Shown piece by piece: positions 35,404 to 46,896 of a stretch of DNA of 64,000 nt. The stretch is from Blasia pusilla. Taxonomy: Eukaryota; Marchantiophyta; Marchantiopsida; Blasiales. Each line of letters begins with the position of its first letter. The stretch's first letter is position 1. The position numbers and the translations under genes were made by a program. The notes under the pieces were generated by a model. That model searched no databases. It saw nothing but the letters and a program-made list of their open reading frames with translations, and was not told the DNA's origin. The stretch is taken from the NCBI GenBank assembly GCA_050084515.1, contig CM114273.1, positions 5,580,001 through 5,644,000 on the forward strand. Reading direction: 5' to 3'.

Positions 35404-36640
35404 TTGAGTTGGTGCAATTCCATTATATCTCATTTCCTTCAGCTTTCCCTTACGACTACTGTCCATCTGTAGTGAGTCCTCTATTTTGTGCGGGTCTCGT
35501 GTGTTCTTGGAGTATCTGCAATCCCTCCAGATCTGCTTGCCTTCGACTTTCTTTCGCGGGGTCTAACCGTGTGAGTCCTCGTTAGTTTGAGAATAGTTGT
35601 GCTCCGATGATAGCAACTTCCGAATCTTCCAAACCAGGAACAACGGCTGCGCCTGATCACCTTCTTCAACTAAGGGAAAGATAAATACATTGCATTCGCC
35701 TCTTCCACAGGGCTTCCGCAATGTGTGTTCATGGTTTTTTTTTTTCCCTCCATAAGCATCATCCACGTGCTAGAGTCTTCGTTGTTTGTGAACGTAACGC
35801 GGGGCTATCTTCTCCACGTATTTTCTCCTGAACTCCTCACACCCGTAGTTTGGTTGATGAGCTCTGGATTTTCCATCGCTTCTCAGGAATTTCTTCACAC
35901 GCTTGAGTTAGTTGATGGTGCAATTCCTTTATATCTCATTTCCTTCATCTTTCGCTTACGATTACTGTCCATCTGTATTGAGTCCTCTATTTTGTGCGGT
36001 TCTCATGTATTCTTGGAGTTTCTGCAATCCCATCAGATCTGCTTGCCTTCGACTTTCTTTCGCGGGGTCTAGCCATGTGAGTCCTCGTTAGGTTGATAAT
36101 AGTTGTGCTCCGATGATAGCAATTCCGAAGCTTCCAAACCAGGAACAACTGCTGCGACTGATCAACATTGCATTTGCCTCTTCCACAGGGCTTCCGCAAT
36201 GTGTGTTCATGGTTTTTTTTTTTCCCTCCATAACCATCATCCACGTGCTGGAGTGCTGAACGTAACGCGGGGCTGTCTTCTCCACCTCTTTTCTCCTAGA
36301 CTCCTCACACCCGTAGTTTGGTTGATGAGCTCTGGATTTTCCATTGCTTCTCAGGAATTTCTTCACACTCTTGATTTAGTTCGATGAGCTCCGGTTGTCT
36401 GTCTGGGTGGGTCTTCACGTTGAGTTCTTTGCTCACTCTGCGCGTGTGATCTTTGAACTTCCACAAGCTGTCAACTGAGGCCTCCAATATTAGCTCCATC
36501 CATCCATTCCCCTCCGTCAACCTGAACCATCGCGAGCACGGCCCTGAACTGCGAGAACTTGGGAAGGCCTTCCACCTCCCAAAGCCTGAGCTCTTCCTCG
36601 GGTTTCAGAGACATCGAGATCATAATGTGCTCACACTATA
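35404..36640 (-). repeat. Second dispersed family: tandem pair of about 0.5-kb units plus upstream segment
   Basis: Two units in tandem (about 35404-35905 and 35906-36384) share TTGAGTT-GGTGCAATTCC, the GGCTTCCGCAATGTGTG block, a T10 run and TAACGCGGGGCT. On the minus strand they encode the same coding-like blocks as 23985-24576 (CEEIPEK, RKEVEKTAPRYVQ, GKKK, FLVWK.RKLLSS). The upstream segment to 36640 (FSQFRAVLAMVQVDGGEW in another frame) is shared with 23985-24160. All copies are frameshifted. Confidence 0.7.
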
Positions 36641-36855
36641 AGAGCATAAAGATCTCTCATCCCAAAGCCTTATTGAGCCAAATTTTTTGTATGCCATGCT
36701 CTTATCTCCATCCTCCTATTATAAATCTGGAAAGTAGAGTTGGGTCTTACCACATATTATTTAAAGGATTTATTAGAATAAACATATCTAGTCTAAACCT
36801 ACATTTGATTTAGGGGTATATTTTGAGATAATTTCGATGGATATATATATATATA

Positions 36856-37411
36856 CTAAGATATTGGTCGAAAACGATTGAGAGAGTAATCGGGTTGAAG
36901 GCCAATTGGAGAGGTCCGGGTGTCTTTCTCTAAATGTAGAGGGTCTTTGAGATCCAGAAGTACTAGTAAAGGGAGTATCTTTTCTCGAGATGTATCAAGA
37001 AACGAAACCCCACTTTGGGCGCCAAATACTAGTAAAGGAGTACCTTCTCTGAGATGTATCAGAAAACGAAACCCCACTTTGGGCGCCAAACGACATTTCA
37101 GAGGCACGAGATGAAACGGGAGTTTAGCGCGGAAACCCGAAACCCAAACCTGATCCAAGAGAGTGGACTTTGTACGCCACACTTGGATTCCAACCCGAGA
37201 TTCACTTTGTGCGAGTCTTGGTGAGGAACTCATTGGATGTTCATCGGACAGTTGGAACTGCTAGCGCGAAACGCCGTTTCAGATTCCTGAACCGACCAGA
37301 AAGTCTGTCCCAAGTCTTTCGAGAGTTGCCCATGTTGGAAACCGCAAAACTAAGAAGGTTGAGCTTGAAAAAGTCCGAGAGAGAAAAACTCGGAAAATAA
37401 TCCCGCTGATT
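36856..37411 (+). repeat. Chromovirus LTR fragment, internally rearranged
   Basis: It is homologous to the reverse complement of about 52853-53345, inside the LTR of the chromovirus at 52.7-60.1 kb, and lacks both LTR ends. A segment of about 70 bp ending CCCCACTTTGGGCGCCAAA occurs twice in a row (36960-37029 and 37030-37091). An (AT)n run precedes it at 36841-36855. It directly abuts aspartic protease copy A. Confidence 0.8.
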
Positions 37412-38240
37412 TGGAACCACTTGCAATGACGGCATGCTATGAGTCCATCTCTACGGACACCATAACGCTGAAGGCCACCGACAGGCTCGACTTTCCTGGC
37501 TTCCGTTTAGGTGGGGGCTCGGAAGCGACGTCGATTTCGAAGGAGTCCATGGGGTTCTTGGCCTTGGCCGAGACCCATCTCCTTCCCTTCGCAGATCGGA
37601 GCCAAATATGGCCCCGTTTTCCAGTAATGCCTCCAGACCTCTAAACAAGAGCAGGAGCCCCGAGCGCGGTGGCCTCTACCGGAATCGTTTATACCCCTGC
37701 AGTCGACGAGCGAGAAGCTGTAGATTGTGTCGAGCTCCAAGGCATATGACTGGCGGACCACCATTATCGACTCCGGGACCGGGAGGAGTTTCCTCCATGG
37801 GAACTCTGGATCTCTGATTCAACACCACAGAAGATGGCCATCTCGGATTCCCTGTGATCACCTTCAGGTTCGACATGCAGATCTTTGGCATCTTGCAGCA
37901 GCTCAAGGCCCGTCTAGTCTGGGTAATGAGAGTGACGAGCTCGCGGGAGTAGCTCGCTAGTGATAGGACTCCGCTCCGGGCCAAAGCTCTCATGATCGAC
38001 TACGTGATTGGTCTGGGAGATGGATATTGGCCATCGAACTTTCTTTCGTATTGAATTCAATTGAATGTGGCATAGCTCGAGCTTCTTTCAGCTTTCTTCG
38101 GATCTACGTTGCACACCGTTTGGCAGATTAGAATGAGCACCGTCTGGCAGGCGCTCAATTTGAAACTAGTGCAGAACTTTGGCAGTGCTGGTTTGGAGTG
38201 CGTACACATTCGAACATGCTCGAATTCGTTGAATGAGAAA
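37411..38240 (+). pseudogene. Pepsin-like aspartic protease relic, copy A
   Basis: The plus strand encodes STDTITLKATDRLDFPGFRLGGGSE (37450-37520), then a GLGQGPISFPSQLGAKYG-like block in a shifted frame, then the second catalytic site TTIIDSGTG near 37760, and finally a short PVITF-like block. Order and spacing fit the C-terminal two thirds of a plant A1 (nepenthesin-type) protease, a family that cleaves proteins with two Asp residues. The first catalytic DTG is absent and frameshifts are frequent. The 3' flank (38050-38240) is homologous to the flank of copy D on the opposite strand, so A and D arose by inverted duplication. The 5' edge abuts an LTR fragment. Confidence 0.68.
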
Positions 38241-38399
38241 CCTAGCTGCCAAATGAGAGAAACCTAGTGCGGGAGCTGCAATTTTTGTTGTCAGAGATGA
38301 GGATCTCTGTCACGAATTCTCTGAGTTTAGAGTCCAGGCTAAGAATTTGAAGTCATATATTATGAAAGAAACCCTATGGCGATCTTCGGTGGTGTTGAA

Positions 38400-39150
38400 G
38401 AAGAGATCCAGAGTTCCCATGGAGGACACTCCTCTGTAAGCTATCCTCGACACCAGAGAAGGCTAGGACACAAGAAAAGTTCTAAGTGCTTGGTAGATCT
38501 CGAAGTCGGTGGTCCGGTAATGGTGGTGAGCTAGTCATCTGCCTTGGAGCTCGACACCACCTGCAGCTTCTCGCTGTCCACGCTCTCAAGCTCTGCAGGT
38601 CCATACTTGGCCGCAGTGCTCCGAGCTCCCCTGAGCGCCAACATGCAGATTGCATCCCCAACTCCGCGCACATCTTGCTCGCTCAACCCAGAGCTCCGTA
38701 GCCGGAGGATTTCGATCGAGGCTGCCGAAAGCACGGGCTGCAGTCGCTGGATTTAGGGTCCGCCTGGATCGTGAACGGGTCCGAGAGTGACATGGCGTAG
38801 CCTCCTCGGTGGTGGTGATGTTTGCTCTTCGTCCCCGTTGATGACACTAGCGCGGGCTTGGCTGCGATGGACATGGTGGGCGATTCTCTCGGGGACGCTA
38901 GCGCTTGAGAGGTGGGCAGGCTCGGGGCGACTCATCCGATCTAGGGAGAGCCGCCACAACTGGATGGACGGATGGATGCTGCCGCGGGGAAGATACGTAA
39001 TCTCCACGCTCAATCCACGCTGAGGGTGTGGACGGCTCCATCGCCACACCTTCAGCGTATCCACTAGCACCTCCTTCTTCCTCCCCGTCATCCTCCTTTG
39101 CAGGTCTAGTACACATGTCCTTTCATACATATGAAAGTTGAATAACTCCA
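38400..39150 (-). pseudogene. Pepsin-like aspartic protease relic, copy B
   Basis: The minus strand shows an N-terminal segment (MSIAAKPALVSS, SLSDPFTIQADP, 38874-38756) and a PCFRQP...SKSSGY block. Further protease fragments continue down to a TITGPP segment and the shared 38400-38520 end. The region between the N-terminus and the flap is deleted and neither catalytic DTG/DSG is evident. Upstream sequence to 39150 is homologous to the upstream region of copies C and D. Confidence 0.6.
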
Positions 39151-39159
39151 ATGGAGGAG

Positions 39160-40010
39160 GAAACGTGGTGGTGCCATTGCCATGGTTTTAATACGGACTA
39201 GAGGATCCCATACCCAAGGATGAAAAATACGTCCACATTTGGAGACTAACCCAGTCAAATTTTAGATAGATAATTGGGTCAAAATTTCATTTCTAGATTA
39301 GTTTGGAATTTTCAGTTTTGGATTAGTTTGCATTATTATGTTTGGATACGGATAGTCCCGACAAAGCCTATCCTATGCTTCGGATTAGGGTTGATCTAGC
39401 AATGAAATGTTCCATACTTCCTCAATGAAAGCCTACAAACCTCATGTATGATAGTCTTTGGGTAGAAGAGAGGCTTCTTCACTTCCGGGTGAAAAGCTTG
39501 CAAAAGCTAATAGATTCCAAATTTTGAAATAGCATATTTTATTAACATTTAATGCACTGATTACTACCAACCACAAATTATAGAAGTAGAAGAGGAAATC
39601 AGATGAAGTAATCTCATTTAAGGTTTGGCTAGAAATTTGACAGATTACAGAACATAATTTTGATTGTGAAATTTCATATACACTATTTAATCGAGATTCT
39701 CAAAAATAGGATGTAATTTCCGTAAAATCATATCCTAAAATGGCTCATTAGTAGTTTATTGTACATATGAATGAAGTTTACTAAGAGATTATTGCACCAT
39801 TGGGTACTCAATTTACCGCCTTGGGTTAACTTTAAAAACTCGGGAAACAATAAAATCTTGAATAACTCTTCACTATGTGATTTAATTGGACTGCCAAATG
39901 TAGCTCTCCAAAGGATACTGTCGTTATAAACTATAGCCTTCACTCCATTCTTTTCACACGATTCACAATAATTTTCACGCTATAAGGTCTTTGGGTCGAG
40001 GCTATTTGAA
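39160..40010. other. No recognised gene
   Basis: AT-rich spacer between protease relics B and C; no motif was identified. Confidence 0.4.
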
Positions 40011-40064
40011 TTGTTTTATAGACACTATTTCAATTGGACACTAAGATGTATACTTATTCGGTTG

Positions 40065-40870
40065 AAAATGATCCACGCTCTCAACCTCTGCAGGTTCTGT
40101 ACTCGTCCCCACGGGCCATACTTGGCTCCGAGCTGCGAAGGGAAGGAGATGGACCCAAGGGAAATCCACGTCGCTTCCGAACCCCCACCGAAACGGAAGC
40201 GAGGGAAGTCGAGCGCGGTGCCGTCGGTGGGCTTGAGCGTGATGGTGTCGGTACAGAACAGCCCCATGGTCATGGACTTATCCCCATACTCGTAGTGGCA
40301 GTGCTCGTCATGGCTCGTGGATCCGAGCTCCCTGGAGCGCCCGTTTGCCGATTGCATCCCCAACTCCGCGCACAGCGTGCTCGCTCAAACCAGAACTTCG
40401 TAGCTGGAGGATTTCGATAGCTGGTAGGGCGATCCAGGCTGCCGAAAGCACGGGCTGCAGTCGCTGGATTGAGCCCATGTCGAGTCGACTGCATTGAACC
40501 CATTTCAAGTCGATTCCCGTGTCCGCCAGGACCGTGAACATCTGAACGGGCTCCTCGGTGGTGATGTTTGCCGCCCACTAAGAGGTGCTACCGCTGCTCT
40601 TCATCTTCGCGTTCATGAAGAGCAGCGGGTAGGCAGGCTTGACGCCAGGATAGTGGATCCGATCTACAGAGGAGCCACAACTGGATGGATGGATACATAA
40701 GCTCCACCACCATCGCGATTAGCTACGCTCCCGCCCCCATCGCGACGCACACCTTCAGCGTATCTGTGAGCAACACTATCACCTCCTCATTATTCCTCCC
40801 CATCATCCTCCTTTAACATGAATATAGGTTTTATTTGGCAGCTAGGCCTTCAGATTCTCCGATCGAATGC
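40065..40870 (-). pseudogene. Pepsin-like aspartic protease relic, copy C
   Basis: On the minus strand, KMKSSGSTS and ANITTEEPVQMFT lead into the first catalytic site, VLADTGIDLKWVQC (near 40530). The DTG is kept but the following Ser is Ile. CAELGMQSANG, HYEYGDKSMTMGLF and DTITLKPTDGTALDFPRFRFGGGSEATWIS follow, and then after a deletion FPSQLGAKYGP (near 40120). The C-terminal half with the second catalytic Asp is missing. Frameshifts occur between blocks. Confidence 0.72.
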
Positions 40871-40879
40871 GAACCTCTC

Positions 40880-41495
40880 AGCTTTCATCTCCTTTCTTCC
40901 CATCCATCAGAATCCCGCACCCTCAATCTTGTATCAAATCATGCTCCATTTCTAGCTAGGATTCTCTAAAACCGCGCCTTCAACGGTACCCGGACGAACC
41001 CGAGTCAACGGACTCGTGTCCAAGAACTTCCCCTAACCGTGTCCATCCCACGCTCCCCTGATGAATTCGTGTCAACGGCGGTTTTTACAGCCACCCGTGC
41101 TGCACTCCCTAGATTGACCTACGTCAACGCAGTCCATTGTAAAATGTCCACGGTTGTGCTGTTCGAGAGGTTTCTCTTTCCATCGACCTTCTGCTTCCAG
41201 GTTCGAGAGATCATTTTTCATTGATCGAACTTGGGCCTATGTGTTTTGGAGTTGGACCCAATGCACTCCGACAACGGTTCTGCAAAATGATCAGTTGTTG
41301 CAATCCCCATTTCAAGGGATCTCCGTTGCTACAGTGACACAGGCATCGAGTTGAAGTGAAGGAGTGAAAGAAGAAGATCGATACCGAACTTCGATTCGAC
41401 CAGGGATCGACTGAAAACAGCGATATGATGAACAAGTAGGCTCCATGAGACAGGCCTTGGGCTTTATTTCACTCTGAAAAAAAAACATGATCATT
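40880..41495. other. No recognised gene
   Basis: Spacer between protease relics C and D. Short frames only; no motif was recognised. Confidence 0.4.
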
Positions 41496-41499
41496 TCCA

Positions 41500-43250
41500 G
41501 ACTGGCACTCCAGCGTCATGGATCTCTATCAACGAATTCGAGCATGTCCGAATGTGTGCACACTCCAAACCAGCACAGCCAAAGTTCGAGCGCTTGGCAG
41601 TTTTACAAACGTACGCGCTCACTGTCAACACCACAGAATCTGCCAAGCGGTATGTGCAGCGTAGATGCTTAGAAAGCTGAAAGAAACTCAAGCTCTGCCA
41701 CATTCAATTCGAAACAAAGTTCGATGGCGAATATCCATCTCCAGACCAATTACGTTACCAATCATGAGAGTTTTAGCTAGGTTGGCCAGGAGTGGACTCC
41801 TATTACTAGTGAGCTACTCCCGCAAGCTCGTCGCTTTCATTTCTTCCACTGACGCGGATCAGATTGCGTCGCAGGCCGCAGCAACCCAGCCCAGACGGGC
41901 GCTGGGCTGCATGTCCTGGGTTGACGGCAGGATGGCCAGCCACCAGAGCGAGCCATCATCCAATACGGAGATGAAGCTGTTGGCCTGCGGGAGCTCCCAA
42001 TCCGCATTTCGGAAGCTGAAGGTGATGACAGGAACCACGAGATGGCGAAGCAGAGATCCAGAGTTCCCATGGAAGGCACTCCTCCGCAGGCCAGAGCGAA
42101 CCGGATTGACACCAGAGAAGCTCTGAGCGCGTGGTAGATCTCGAAGTCGAGCTGCGAGACGGTGGTCCCGGAGTCGATAATGGTGGTCCGCAATCATCGG
42201 CCTTGACACCATCTTCTCGCCGTGCACGCTCTGAAGCTCTGTAGGTCCAGGAATCAGATCGTGCCCGTGGAGACGAGCTCGCTCTGGCTCGTCGATATAA
42301 ACGGTATAAGCGATTCCGGTAGATGGCACCGGGCTCGCCCCGAAGAGGATAGGGCTGGAGTGATTCTACTCTTCGAAGGTCTGCAGGCAGTCCTGGAAAA
42401 CGCGGCCATACTTGGCTCCAAGCTGCGAAGGGAAGGAGATGGGGCCTTGGCCAAGGCCGAGAACCCCATCGACTCCTTCGAAATCGACGTGGCTTCCGAG
42501 CTCCCCACCAAAACGGATGCGAGGAAAGTCGAGCGCGGTGGCCTTGAGTGTGATGGTGTCCGTAGAGAACATCTCCGTGGTGATGAACTTATCGCCATAC
42601 TCGTACTCGTAGCGGCAGTGCTCTCGTCATGGTCAGTGCTCTCGGTGGATCCGAGCTCCCCGGAACCCCTGTATGCCGATTGCATCCCAACTCCGCACAC
42701 AGACCAAACCAGAGCTTCTAGAGGATTTCGATCGCTGGTAGGGCGATGCGGGCTGCAGTCGCTGGATTGAACCCATGTCAAGTCGCTTCCCGTGTTAGCC
42801 AGGACAGACATTCACGGTCCTGGCGGACCAGGACCGTGAATGTCTGTCTGAACGGGCTCGCCTACGGAAGAGCGACATGGTGAAGCCTCCGGGAACGGTG
42901 GCCACCAGATCTGGACATGGTGGGTGATTCTCTCTGGCGATACTAGCACCACAACTGGATGGATGCTAGCGGGGTGGCGGTTCGACTTGATGAAGATAAG
43001 TAAGCTCAATCACCATCCCCAGATTAGCAACGCTCCGGCAGCCATCCCTCCCGACCCACACCTTCAGCTTACCTCCTTATTCCTTCCGGACGTCTTGTAC
43101 ACATGTCCTTTCAAAGATAGATGATATGAAGGTTGAATAACTCCGATGGAAGAGGACACGTGGTGGTGCCATACCATGGTTTTAATGAGACTAGATGATC
43201 GCCATACCCAAGCTTTACTTGGGACTACATGGGATGAAAAATACATCCAC
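41500..43250 (-). pseudogene. Pepsin-like aspartic protease relic, copy D (longest)
   Basis: Both lobes are visible on the minus strand. The first catalytic block reads SVLANTGSDLTWVQ (near 42800), with Asn replacing the catalytic Asp. CGVGMQSAYRG, STDTITLKATALDFPRIRFGG, DGVLGLGQGPISFPSQLGAKYG and STGIAYTVYIDEPE follow. The second catalytic block is TTIIDSGTTVSQLDF (near 42180), then PVITFSFRNADWELPQANSF and LAILPSTQDMQ (near 41920). These fit a plant A1 nepenthesin/CND41-type protease of about 400 residues. At least four frameshifts and the lost Asp make it non-functional. A perfect fold-back lies just 5' of the catalytic motif. The 3' flank (41500-41760) matches that of copy A. Confidence 0.75.
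42803..42848. repeat. 21-bp perfect hairpin in protease copy D
   Basis: Arms 42803-42823 and 42828-42848 are exact reverse complements around a 4-base loop (CGGA). The undisturbed sequence, seen in copy C near 40515-40540, contains the arm only once, so the hairpin arose by fold-back copying. Confidence 0.9.
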
Positions 43251-43431
43251 GTTTTGAAACTAGCACACGTTAGATGACCTCGGGTTGCGTGATTTGGTGG
43301 TTAAGGAATTTGGTGAGGCACATTGAATTTGGTGATGGTTCTTTGGGAGAGGAAGCCTAGATCAATGGCTCAATTAGATTAGGATAGAGCTATGGTTAAG
43401 TAAAAAAAATAGCACGAAAATGGTTATTATT

Positions 43432-43740
43432 TAGTGGTTGAGATATATTTGACCATCGACTCTGAAAGGCTACAAAAGATGGCTAATATTTGGCCATGAG
43501 ATGATGGAGGATATAGTTATGATATGGGAATTTGGAATATATACTCTTTACACAAAGGGTTATTATTTAACCTTACTACCCTAGAAATATCCAATACATA
43601 GATAAGTTTACAAGAGTAAAAAACTTTACTATATAGATGAACATTTTTTACTCTCCACTTAGGTAAAGAACCACTTACTTCAAAGTAGGAGAAACTGGCC
43701 TAGAAATAGTTTTTGGAATCAAATATCTTTGGATCCACGT
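43432..43740. repeat. 310-bp direct repeat upstream of protease copy D (first unit)
   Basis: It is homologous to 44847-45156 in the same orientation: GGCTACAAAAGATGGCTA, GGAGGATATAGTTATGATATGGG, TACTCTTTACACAAA-GGTTATTATTTAACC and AAGAACCACTT-CTTCAAAGTAGG. The pair sits at the same place relative to protease copies D and E, pointing to a duplication unit of about 1.4 kb. Confidence 0.85.
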
Positions 43741-44329
43741 AGTAATTGATTGAAAGGACTAGTCTCAAATACTTTGGAAGGACTTTCCAAGGGTTTTTCT
43801 AAAATGGAAACCTTCCCCATGTACTTATATGTCACATCCATGTTCTTATATCGGAAAGAAGGGATACACAGCATTTCCTTATAGAATATATGAAATAAGG
43901 TCACACATAAACCAGCTAGTGGAAATTCCTAGTGGTGTCCTTGAATTTTATTAGCTCACAATGTTCTCCTTGTTGGAAGAAAGCATGTGGATGAGATGAG
44001 CTTGGAGGTGCTCATACTAGCAAAGTAGTCTCTTGTTTATTAAGCCATGTCTTATCCTCATGATGATGGGTGATAAATCTGCTTCCCTCTCTAGACCTAA
44101 GTAATTCAGGACCTAAAAGTTAGGGGTAAGGGTAATTAAGAATGTGAAGATGCATATGGTTGGACGGGAGAAAGTCCTCTAGCATAAAAAGGAACTAACA
44201 TACTAATTAATGACCAAGTGTAAAGCATAGCTCCATGCACTTAATCTTCTATACATGGAAGCAATAAGATAGGCCATATAATCCTATTTTGAGCTTCCAT
44301 CGCTCAATATCCTCCGAGTATATTTGGTT

Positions 44330-44765
44330 AGTAGATTGCACCATATATTCCTTTTAGGATGAGGATCCCGTGCTCGTAGACGACCACGAAGTTCTGGTGG
44401 TGCTCGAAGCTGCCGAAAATCTGCATGTCTTGGGTGGATGGCAGGATGGCCAGCCACCAGACGGAGATTGGGATTCCGAAATGCGGATTGGGAGATCCCG
44501 CAAGCTGTTGGCTTGGGGGATCTCCCAATCCGCATTTGCGAAACTGAAGGTGATGACAGGGAACGCGAGAACAGCCCCAGTGGATCCGAGCTCCCGGAGC
44601 GCCCGCATGCCGAACTCCGCGCACAGCTTGCTCGATTCGTAGCTGGAGGATTTCTATCGCTGGTAGGGCGATCCAGGCTCCGAAGACGGAGAGCCACATG
44701 GTGATGTTGGCCACCCACGAAGATGAAGAGGTGCTACCGCTGCTCTTCATCTTCGCGATGAATAG
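44330..44765 (-). pseudogene. Pepsin-like aspartic protease relic, copy E (scrambled)
   Basis: The minus strand starts with the N-terminal KSSGSTSSSSWVANIT (near 44745) and skips the catalytic region. It contains an EQAVRGVRHAGAPGARIHWG segment, then FRKCGLGDPPSQQLAG, and ends with the C-terminal ILPSTQDMQIFGSFEHHQNFVVVYE (near 44380), which corresponds to the family's conserved IxGNFQQQNFxVVYD block. Copies A-D lack this last block, so E preserves the true C-terminus. A 21-bp fold-back splits it internally. Confidence 0.7.
44479..44537. repeat. 21-bp perfect hairpin in protease copy E
   Basis: Arms AAATGCGGATTGGGAGATCCC (44479-44499) and its complement (44517-44537) are separated by 17 bases. 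The arm matches the single-copy protease sequence at about 41998-42012 in copy D, so one arm is an inverted re-copy. Confidence 0.9.
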
Positions 44766-44808
44766 CGTATGGACATGGTGGGTGATTCTCTCGGCAACAA
44801 ACTGGATG

Positions 44809-44843
44809 GATGAATGCTTGCGGTGCTACCGCAAGCATTCATC
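44809..44843. repeat. 16-bp perfect hairpin 5' of protease copy E
   Basis: Arms GATGAATGCTTGCGGT (44809-44824) and its exact complement (44828-44843) are separated by 3 bases. It lies at the boundary between the protease-derived segment and the 310-bp direct repeat. Confidence 0.9.
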
Positions 44844-44846
44844 GCA

Positions 44847-45156
44847 TGGTTGAGATATTTACGGTGAATATTTGACCATTGGACCGTGAAGAAGGCTACA
44901 AAAGATGGCTATATTTTGGACCATTAGATAATGGAGGATATAGTTATGATATGGGCACTTGGAATCCATACTCTTTACACAAAAGGTTATTATTTAACCT
45001 TACTACCCTAAATATCCAATAAATAGATAAGCTTACAAGAGAAAAAAAGTTTCCAATATAAATGCACATTTTTTGATTGCCCACTAAAGAACCACTTGCT
45101 TCAAAGTAGGACAAATGGGCTAGAAATAGTTTTGGGAATCAAATTTCTTTGAGGTA
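44847..45156. repeat. 310-bp direct repeat upstream of protease copy E (second unit)
   Basis: Second member of the pair described at 43432-43740; similarity starts right after the hairpin at 44843 and fades after AAATTTCTTTGAGGTATTTG. Confidence 0.85.
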
Positions 45157-46700
45157 TTTGAAATTATAATCTGAGATTTCTTGACAAAGTTCTAATACTC
45201 ATTTGAAATTCAAAAATACCTATATAGTGATTGATTTTAAATTAGCCTCTATTGATGTAAAATTTGATATTTCTTAGAATCCTCATCAAACCTATCGAGG
45301 GTGGTGGTACTTATGTCATAAAGAATACATCAAACATGTTAATTCCAAGTGAAAGGAACAACGATTTAAAAACTCATTGAAGATCCGCTAAAAATGGAAC
45401 AATTTAACATCTTACAATGATTTTGGGACATCCAAATTTCCTTCATATCATAAACAATTCCACCAAGTCAAGCGGACCCATGCTTGTTATAGATCAACTG
45501 AAGCTGAAAGCAAAAGGACAAAAAAGACATATTCTCTCTAAGGAAGGAGGAGTAATATTGAGAAAGATTTAGTCTCCGCGTGTGAATGGTGATATATTTT
45601 TTGTAACTCCATTCTACATAATATGTAGCACCATTAGACGGATTTTGATCCCACCCTAAGGTTATCCAATTTCAGTAGTATATTTTTAAAGAATTTATGA
45701 AATTAGGAATGGGTATATGCATACTTACATTCATGATGAAGGTCTCATGTAGAACTAATCCTCAACTCTCGTAGTCACCAAGTCTCTTTGAGCACAACAA
45801 TATGTGCCACATCTGGTATCATTTGACTTTCTCTCCCATTAAAGATTTACTAATGCCATAGCCTATCCTAAGTCACCCTATTTGCATAGGTGCAAAGGTT
45901 GGGAAAAAAAACTAGATGTATTGGTGTCTCTAGTCCTTAGAAGTCATTATGGGATCCAAACTCTAGCCTTCGATACCTCTCTTATTAGTACTCTCTACTC
46001 AAAGTGCTTTATATTATGTGTAGTGTTCCATTTCTATCTTTCAAAAGTTCACTTCATTTAAAATTATTTTTGGATTTTAAGTAATCCAAGAAATCGAGAA
46101 GTTCTCTATTGCATACTCCACTCTCTTTGGTCCAATTTTCAAGAGCTCCTAAGGATATCTATTAGGTAGAGTTGTTGAAGACCGACAACACTTGTATGGA
46201 CTAAAGGTATCTTCTAGATCCAAAAGGGTTGTTGCTTGCCACTAAAAGCAAGTGAGAGGGTTGCTAATGAACCAAATATGAAGGAAAAGGATACAGGAGG
46301 TTCCAAGTACCTAGTGGGAAAGATGTTGAGGATTGGAGAGAAAGAATCTAGATGCTAGTCACTTAGAAGAGGGTCTGAAGAAGACAACATGCTCCTTGAG
46401 GAGGTTGGGTTAAGGTTGGAAGTGCCACTTAAGGAGGGAGGGTTAAGCTCAAGCATGAATTCATTGTTGTTTGTTTCTTGTGTTTCGTGGCAGTTCTACA
46501 TCCACCAGCTTACAAAGATACATGGCTCGACTATCCTCGGCAACCTTAGGCACCACTTGATCTCATTGCTCACGAGAACCATAAAAGAAATCAGATTGAG
46601 CAATGAAAAGGGTGCGCAAGCAAGTGCCGGAATCCACGTGGCCTTCCGGTTTGCTCCTGATCTTAGTCTTCATCCGCCATAAACAAACCGTGACCATTTT
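45157..46700. other. No recognised gene
   Basis: AT-rich. The open frame at 46389-46682 (plus) has no recognisable domain. Confidence 0.4.
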
Positions 46701-46710
46701 CTCTCCGTTA

Positions 46711-46895
46711 GTCAGCGGAAGTAACCCTCCCTTCAAGAGTTAGCTGAGTGCCATACGCTCCCTGTATAATTACTCGCTAGGGCCCGTTGAACTAGTGTGT
46801 GCAGTCAGCAGAAGTAACCCTCCCTTCAAGAGTTAGCTGAGTGCCATACGCTCCCTGTATAATTATTCGCTAGGGCCCGTTGAACTAGTGTGTGC
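46711..46895. repeat. 93-bp tandem duplication (two units)
   Basis: Units 46711-46803 and 46804-46896 run from GTCAGC(G/A)GAAGTAACCC to GAACTAGTGTGTGC and differ at only about two bases. Confidence 0.92.
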
Positions 46896-46896
46896 T

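Noticed and set aside
42222-42770. 182-codon plus-strand ORF over protease relic D
   Set aside because: Antisense shadow: the protease motifs are on the minus strand and this frame has none.
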